A stretch of 7,761 bases of DNA from an uncultured Cloacibacillus sp. (GTDB taxonomy: Bacteria; Synergistota; Synergistia; Synergistales; Synergistaceae). Below the pieces are notes generated by a model, which saw only the letters and a program-made list of their open reading frames with translations, was not told where the DNA came from and searched no databases. Positions 4,763 to 7,761 of this stretch are shown piece by piece. The DNA is taken from positions 1 to 7,761 of the forward strand of contig UQVV01000082.1 of the NCBI GenBank assembly GCA_900544635.1, read 5' to 3'. The position numbers and the translations under genes are program-made. Position 1 is the first letter of the stretch, and every line of letters starts with the position of its first letter.

Positions 4763-5959
4763 ATGCAGGACGAAAAAACGATTTTGCGCAGGGCCGAAGA
4801 ATTTATCGACGCGCGCGCCGCGGAGATGGCGGCCTTCAGCGACTGGCTCGCGGAGCATCCCGAGCTGTCGGGCGAGGAATACGAGAGCAGCAGGCTCATG
4901 GCGGAAAAGCTGCGCGGGGAGGGCTTCGAGCTCGAATATCCGTTCTGCGGCATACCGACCGCCTTCATGGCGAAAAAATCCTTCGGCGCGAAAAAGCCCG
5001 CCGTCGCGATAATGGCGGAGTACGACGCGCTGCCAGGTATCGGCCACGGCTGCGGGCACAACCTGCACGGCACGATGTCGCTCTACGCTGGGCTCGCGCT
5101 CGGCGAGGCCATGGCAGGAGCTGGGCTCTGCGGCGAGCTGCGCGTCGTCGGCACGCCCGCCGAGGAGGGCGACGGCGCGAAGATAAAAATGGCGGACGAC
5201 GGCGTATTCGACGATGCCGACCTCGCCGTGATGATACACTCCGACGCCGCGGAAAGCCTCGCGGACTACCGCGCGCTCGGCCTCAACGGCTTCGACTTCA
5301 CGTTTACGGGGCAGACGGCGCACTCCGCCGGCTCGCCGTGGGACGGGCGCAGCGCGCAGAGCGGGGCGCTGCTCTTCATGGAGGCGATGAACATGCTGCG
5401 CCTCCACATGCGCGACGGCTGCCGCCTGCACGCGTTAATCACACATGTCTCCGGCGCGGCGAACATAATCCCCGACAAGGCCGTCTGCCGCGTCGAGGCG
5501 CGCGCGCCTGAGAAAAACATGCTCGACGAGCTGACCGAGGGTGTATTCCGCTGCGCTAGGGGCGCTGCCTTGGCGACGGCGACGGAAGTGTTGTGGGAAC
5601 GCTTCGAGGGACATTTCGAACCGATGCTGCCGAACCCCGCCGCGGAGAAGCTTGCGGAGGACGTCATGAAGGAGTACGGCGTTGAATGCACGCGGGGCCG
5701 CGGGCCGCAGGGCTCCTCCGACGTGGGCAACGTATCGTACCGCTGCCCGGCGATACAGCCGGAGCTTGCGATAACGGAGCGGAAGCTCGCACTCCACACG
5801 CGGGAGTTCGCCGCCGCGACCATGACGGACGAAGGCCACGCCGCGCTCGTCAAGGGGACGAAAATCCTCGCTGCGATATGCCTGCGCGTCTTCGCCGACG
5901 AAAAACTGCGGCTGGCGATGCGCGACGGCTTCGAAGCGGCTCTGAAACGGACGCTGTAG
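4763..5959 (+). CDS. M20D-family amidohydrolase / metallodipeptidase (AbgA/B- or PM20D2-like)
   Basis: The 398-residue enzyme is a cytosolic zinc-type amidohydrolase; the family cleaves amide bonds of N-acyl amino acids, p-aminobenzoyl-glutamate or unusual dipeptides. Visible marks: AEYDALPGIGHGCGHNLHG (85-103) with metal ligands C97 and H99; TPAEEGDG with catalytic and ligand glutamates E134/E135; MIHSD with H159; the lid-domain TAHSAGSPWDG (H187); SSDVGNVSY (318-326); and the C-terminal ligand region LHTREFA (H345). The lid (about 180-290) interrupts the catalytic domain as usual, and no signal peptide is seen. Length is typical. The ATG at 4763 follows AAGGGAG at suitable distance; an earlier in-frame ATG at 4700 lies in the preceding terminator and promoter region and is rejected. 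The wording AEYDALPGIGHxCGHN is closest to AbgA/AbgB and PM20D2 (Xaa-Lys/Arg dipeptidase) enzymes; the exact substrate is unknown. gltS lies downstream in the same direction, but a terminator separates them. Confidence 0.92.
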   Translation: MQDEKTILRRAEEFIDARAAEMAAFSDWLAEHPELSGEEYESSRLMAEKLRGEGFELEYPFCGIPTAFMAKKSFGAKKPAVAIMAEYDALPGIGHGCGHNLHGTMSLYAGLALGEAMAGAGLCGELRVVGTPAEEGDGAKIKMADDGVFDDADLAVMIHSDAAESLADYRALGLNGFDFTFTGQTAHSAGSPWDGRSAQSGALLFMEAMNMLRLHMRDGCRLHALITHVSGAANIIPDKAVCRVEARAPEKNMLDELTEGVFRCARGAALATATEVLWERFEGHFEPMLPNPAAEKLAEDVMKEYGVECTRGRGPQGSSDVGNVSYRCPAIQPELAITERKLALHTREFAAATMTDEGHAALVKGTKILAAICLRVFADEKLRLAMRDGFEAALKRTL

Positions 5960-6024
5960 AGGACCGACGCGCGGCGAAAACAAAAATGCCCGCAAAAAAA
6001 CAAAACATAGCATAAACGACGGGA

Positions 6025-6057
6025 GGGAAGAGGCGCGGAGGCGCTCTTCCCTTTTTT
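6025..6057 (+). terminator. Intrinsic terminator after the M20 gene
   Basis: GGGAAGAG (6025-6032) pairs perfectly with CTCTTCCC (6044-6051) across an 11-nt loop and is followed by T6 (6052-6057). It lies about 65 bp after the M20 stop and should isolate that gene from gltS. Confidence 0.85.
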
Positions 6058-6077
6058 GTGCTATACTAGCGCGTACA

Positions 6078-6102
6078 GCATGTATTATAAAAATTTACAT
6101 GC
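6078..6102. repeat. Inverted repeat upstream of gltS, operator-like
   Basis: GCATGTA (6078-6084) and TACATGC (6096-6102) are perfect inverted arms separated by 11 AT-only bases, so arm centres are 18 bp apart, a spacing suited to a dimeric regulator. It includes the TATAAA at 6086-6091, the best -10-like hexamer in the island, so binding would affect transcription of gltS if that promoter is real. Confidence 0.45.
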
Positions 6103-6173
6103 GTAATTTTACTTAAAAACGTCAAAGTTGTTTTGCTTAAAAAGGAGTGAGGGCCAAACCCCATAAAAACGGA

Positions 6174-6207
6174 CGCCCGGAGCGCGGCGGTGCCGCGGGC
6201 GGGTTTT
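6174..6207 (+). terminator. GC-rich hairpin with short T-run in the gltS leader (possible attenuator)
   Basis: CGCCC (6174-6178) pairs with GGGCG (6197-6201), and GCGGC (6184-6188) with GCCGC (6192-6196) over a GGT loop, leaving a 5-nt bulge on the left side. GG and T4 (6204-6207) follow. It lies about 95 bp upstream of the gltS start and after the likely promoter island, so it could attenuate gltS transcription. The T-run is short, so the call is weak. Confidence 0.4.
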
Positions 6208-6301
6208 CAAACGGATTTCTTTATACGCCGCCGCAGCCCGCACGGCGCGGCGCAGGAAAATAATATCAAACGCGGCTATGGCCGCGGACGGAGGTAAAAC
6301 A

Positions 6302-7543
6302 ATGTCCTTTGAATTCGCAGACAACATTACAAGCATAGTGCTGAACGCGGTCATGACTCTCGCGCTCGCCGGGCTGCTCCTGCTGCTCGGCTACTACGTG
6401 AGGAAGAAGTTCCCCGCGCTCGCGAAATACTGCATCCCCGCGCCCGTCATCGGCGGCTTCATCTTCATGTTCGTCACCTTCGCGGGCCACGTGACGGGGA
6501 GCTTCCAGGTGAAATTCACGAACATCTTCCAGGATTACTTCATGCTCGCCTTCTTCACGACGGTCGGCCTCGGCGCGAGCCTCAAGCTGCTCAAGAAGGG
6601 CGGCCTGCTGCTCATCGTCTACTGGCTCTGCTGCGGCGTCATCTCCGTATTCCAGAACCTCATCGGGATCGGCGTCGGCACGCTCGTCGGCGTCGAAGCG
6701 CCCTACGCGCTGCTCGCCTCCGCGATATCCATGATAGGCGGCCACGGCGCGGCGCTCAGCTACGGCGGCGACTTCGTCCGCATGGGCTACCCGCACGGCA
6801 CGCTCGTCGGCGCGGCGGCCGCGACCTTCGGGCTGATATCCGCGGTCCTTGTCGGCGGGCCGCTCGGACGCTCGCTCATCGAGAGATACAAGCTCAAGCC
6901 CGAGGAAAACCAGCACAACTACGACGACATCAAGAGCGTCAACGCGGCCACGGGCGGCGAGCTCACGGGCCTCGACATAATGACGAACGTCGTCGCGATA
7001 ATCGTCTGCATGGCGATAGGCACGCAGGTCTCCGGCGCGATAGGCAAGCTCATAGGCATGAGCTTCCCGACATACGTCGGCTCGATGTTCACGGCGGTAA
7101 TCGTCCGCAACATCAACGACTCTCTGCGCCTCTACAGATTCAGCTTCCCGCTCGTCGACGGCATCGGCGACGTAATGCTCAACCTCTACCTCTCGCTCGC
7201 GATGATGACGCTCGCGCTCTGGGACCTCTCGGGGCTCATCGGCGGACTTCTGCTCGTCCTCGTCTGCCAGGTGCTCTTCATGGTCTGCGCGGCCTACTTC
7301 GTGGTGTTCCGCATCCTCGGCAAAAACTACGACGCCGCCGTAATGTGCGCGGGCCTCTGCGGCCACGGCCTCGGCGCGACGCCCTCCGCGATCGTCAACA
7401 TGACCGCCGTCTGCGAGCGCTACGGCATGAGCAGCCGCGCCTTCATGATAGTCCCGATAGTCGGCGCCTTCCTCGTCGACATCATCTACCAGCCGCAGAC
7501 GCTGACCTTCATCAAGTTCTTCGTCAAAGGCTTCGGAAACTAA
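6302..7543 (+). CDS. gltS: Sodium/glutamate symporter GltS (ESS family)
   Basis: The 413-residue polytopic inner-membrane protein imports glutamate with sodium. It shows the family's two-fold inverted layout: the first half carries PAPVIGGF (47-53), FFTTVGLGASLKLLKKGG (84-101) and the re-entrant-loop motif GGHGAA (146-151); the second carries VDGIGDVMLNLYLSLAMM (285-302) and the matching loop motif GHGLGATPSA (354-363). A hydrophilic linker (about 194-222) joins the halves. About ten or more hydrophobic spans are visible, and the length is close to E. coli GltS (401). The start is the ATG at 6302, seven bases after GGAGG (6290-6294); an in-frame ATG at 6278 would precede that site and is rejected. 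It appears monocistronic, with a long leader before it and a strong terminator after it. In an amino-acid fermenter it probably feeds glutamate to catabolism. Confidence 0.95.
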   Translation: MSFEFADNITSIVLNAVMTLALAGLLLLLGYYVRKKFPALAKYCIPAPVIGGFIFMFVTFAGHVTGSFQVKFTNIFQDYFMLAFFTTVGLGASLKLLKKGGLLLIVYWLCCGVISVFQNLIGIGVGTLVGVEAPYALLASAISMIGGHGAALSYGGDFVRMGYPHGTLVGAAAATFGLISAVLVGGPLGRSLIERYKLKPEENQHNYDDIKSVNAATGGELTGLDIMTNVVAIIVCMAIGTQVSGAIGKLIGMSFPTYVGSMFTAVIVRNINDSLRLYRFSFPLVDGIGDVMLNLYLSLAMMTLALWDLSGLIGGLLLVLVCQVLFMVCAAYFVVFRILGKNYDAAVMCAGLCGHGLGATPSAIVNMTAVCERYGMSSRAFMIVPIVGAFLVDIIYQPQTLTFIKFFVKGFGN

Positions 7544-7560
7544 CGCCGCCGGCTAAACGC

Positions 7561-7600
7561 AGCGCGGCCTTCCTCACGTCGGGGAAGGCCGCGCTTTTTT
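7561..7600 (+). terminator. Strong intrinsic terminator of gltS
   Basis: A perfect 13-bp stem (7561-7573 with 7583-7595, AGCGCGGCCTTCC and its complement) with a 9-nt loop is followed by an uninterrupted T-run ending at 7600. It starts 17 bp after the gltS stop. Confidence 0.95.
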
Positions 7601-7630
7601 GTGACGTTCCGTCGTAAGCCGGGCGAACGC

Positions 7631-7690
7631 AAAAAATAACCCTCACGGAGATGGTGCGACGGGTCTTCCGTCACCTCCGTGAGGGAGGAG
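7631..7690 (-). ncRNA. Candidate small leftward RNA ending in an intrinsic terminator
   Basis: CCCTCACGGAG (7640-7650) and CTCCGTGAGGG (7675-7685) form a perfect 11-bp stem, with an inner GACGG/CCGTC stem (7658-7662 with 7668-7672). On the minus strand the stem is followed by TTATTTTTT (7639-7631), so it terminates leftward transcription. A consensus-like promoter points into it from 7698-7727, giving an RNA of about 60 nt. Alternatively it is just the terminator of a minus-strand gene beyond the right edge: one minus frame is open from the edge to a TGA near 7704. Confidence 0.45.
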
Positions 7691-7697
7691 ATGACTA

Positions 7698-7727
7698 ATG
7701 TTATCAAAAATTGTAAAGGCCTGTCAA
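7698..7727 (-). promoter_or_regulatory. Predicted leftward sigma70-type promoter
   Basis: The minus strand has a perfect TTGACA (7727-7722), an 18-bp spacer and TAACAT (7703-7698, 4/6). Transcription would start about 7690, at the edge of the hairpin. The surroundings are much more AT-rich than the genes. No minus-strand gene lies downstream before the gltS terminator. Confidence 0.5.
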
Positions 7728-7761
7728 AATATTTTCGGCTAAAGCTGTATCGGAATAACTA

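Larger units (their letters stand above)
5960..6301. other. Intergenic region between the M20 gene and gltS
   Basis: 342 bp without a convincing gene. It holds an A-rich stretch (5977-6015), the M20 terminator (6025-6057), an AT-rich island (about 6060-6145) with a TATACT (6062-6067) and TATAAA (6086-6091) but no -35 box I trust, an inverted repeat (6078-6102), and a GC-rich hairpin with T4 (6174-6207). The GGAGG ribosome site of gltS is at 6290-6294. The long leader suggests post-initiation control of gltS. Confidence 0.7.

Noticed and set aside
6147..6262. Short GTG frame in the gltS leader as a leader peptide
   Set aside because: The purine-rich stretch is too close to the GTG, the composition is Pro/Gly/Arg-rich as expected by chance, and it shows no Glu run or other control-codon signature.
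7691..7761. Plus-strand ATG frame open to the right edge
   Set aside because: Its Lys/Asn-rich AT codons differ from every real gene here, the GGGAGG is only two bases from the ATG, and the interval is better explained by a leftward promoter.

Overview
The window is a GC-rich bacterial chromosomal segment. GC-ending codons dominate, yet ATA is used freely for isoleucine. It carries an [FeFe]-hydrogenase maturase, an M20 amidohydrolase and a sodium/glutamate symporter, which fits a strictly anaerobic amino-acid fermenter. The codon style and gene mix look like Synergistota (for example Cloacibacillus or Synergistes relatives), but that is an impression; a GC-rich Clostridia relative cannot be excluded. 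No rRNA, tRNA, CRISPR array, insertion sequence or phage gene was seen.

Left part (1-1849): the 3' end of a class I SAM-dependent methyltransferase gene converges on hydG, the radical-SAM tyrosine lyase that makes the CO/CN-bearing iron synthon of the [FeFe]-hydrogenase H-cluster. A 9-bp hairpin lies between them. hydG is alone here, without hydE, hydF or a hydrogenase subunit beside it.

Control region (1850-2260): a 411-bp gene-free stretch lies between hydG (minus) and a small-protein/P-type ATPase pair (plus). The hydG side has a good sigma70-type promoter and a roughly 230-nt leader. That leader ends in a strong intrinsic terminator with a competing antiterminator upstream of the hydG ribosome binding site, so hydG looks attenuated. 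The rightward side has a perfect TATAAT. Scattered between and over the two promoters are four 14-bp elements of the form TWAGC-N4-GCTWA, perfect or degenerate, which are candidate operators for one repressor acting on both units.

Metal unit (2261-4631): a 76-residue single-pass membrane protein with a CxxC near its start and a terminal Cys-Cys precedes a 690-residue P1B-type metal ATPase. The ATPase has an HMA-like N-terminus lacking CxxC and a Tyr-Ser-Cys motif in place of Cys-Pro-Cys. The layout parallels PacL1/CtpC of mycobacteria and small DUF6110-type proteins next to such ATPases. A strong hairpin separates the two genes.

Right part (4632-7761): an M20D-type amidohydrolase/dipeptidase gene and gltS each appear to be single transcription units closed by intrinsic terminators. 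gltS has a 342-bp upstream region with an AT-rich island, an 18-bp-spaced inverted repeat and a GC-rich terminator-like hairpin. The last 160 bp hold a leftward TTGACA promoter firing straight into a hairpin plus T-run, which could specify an RNA of about 60 nt.
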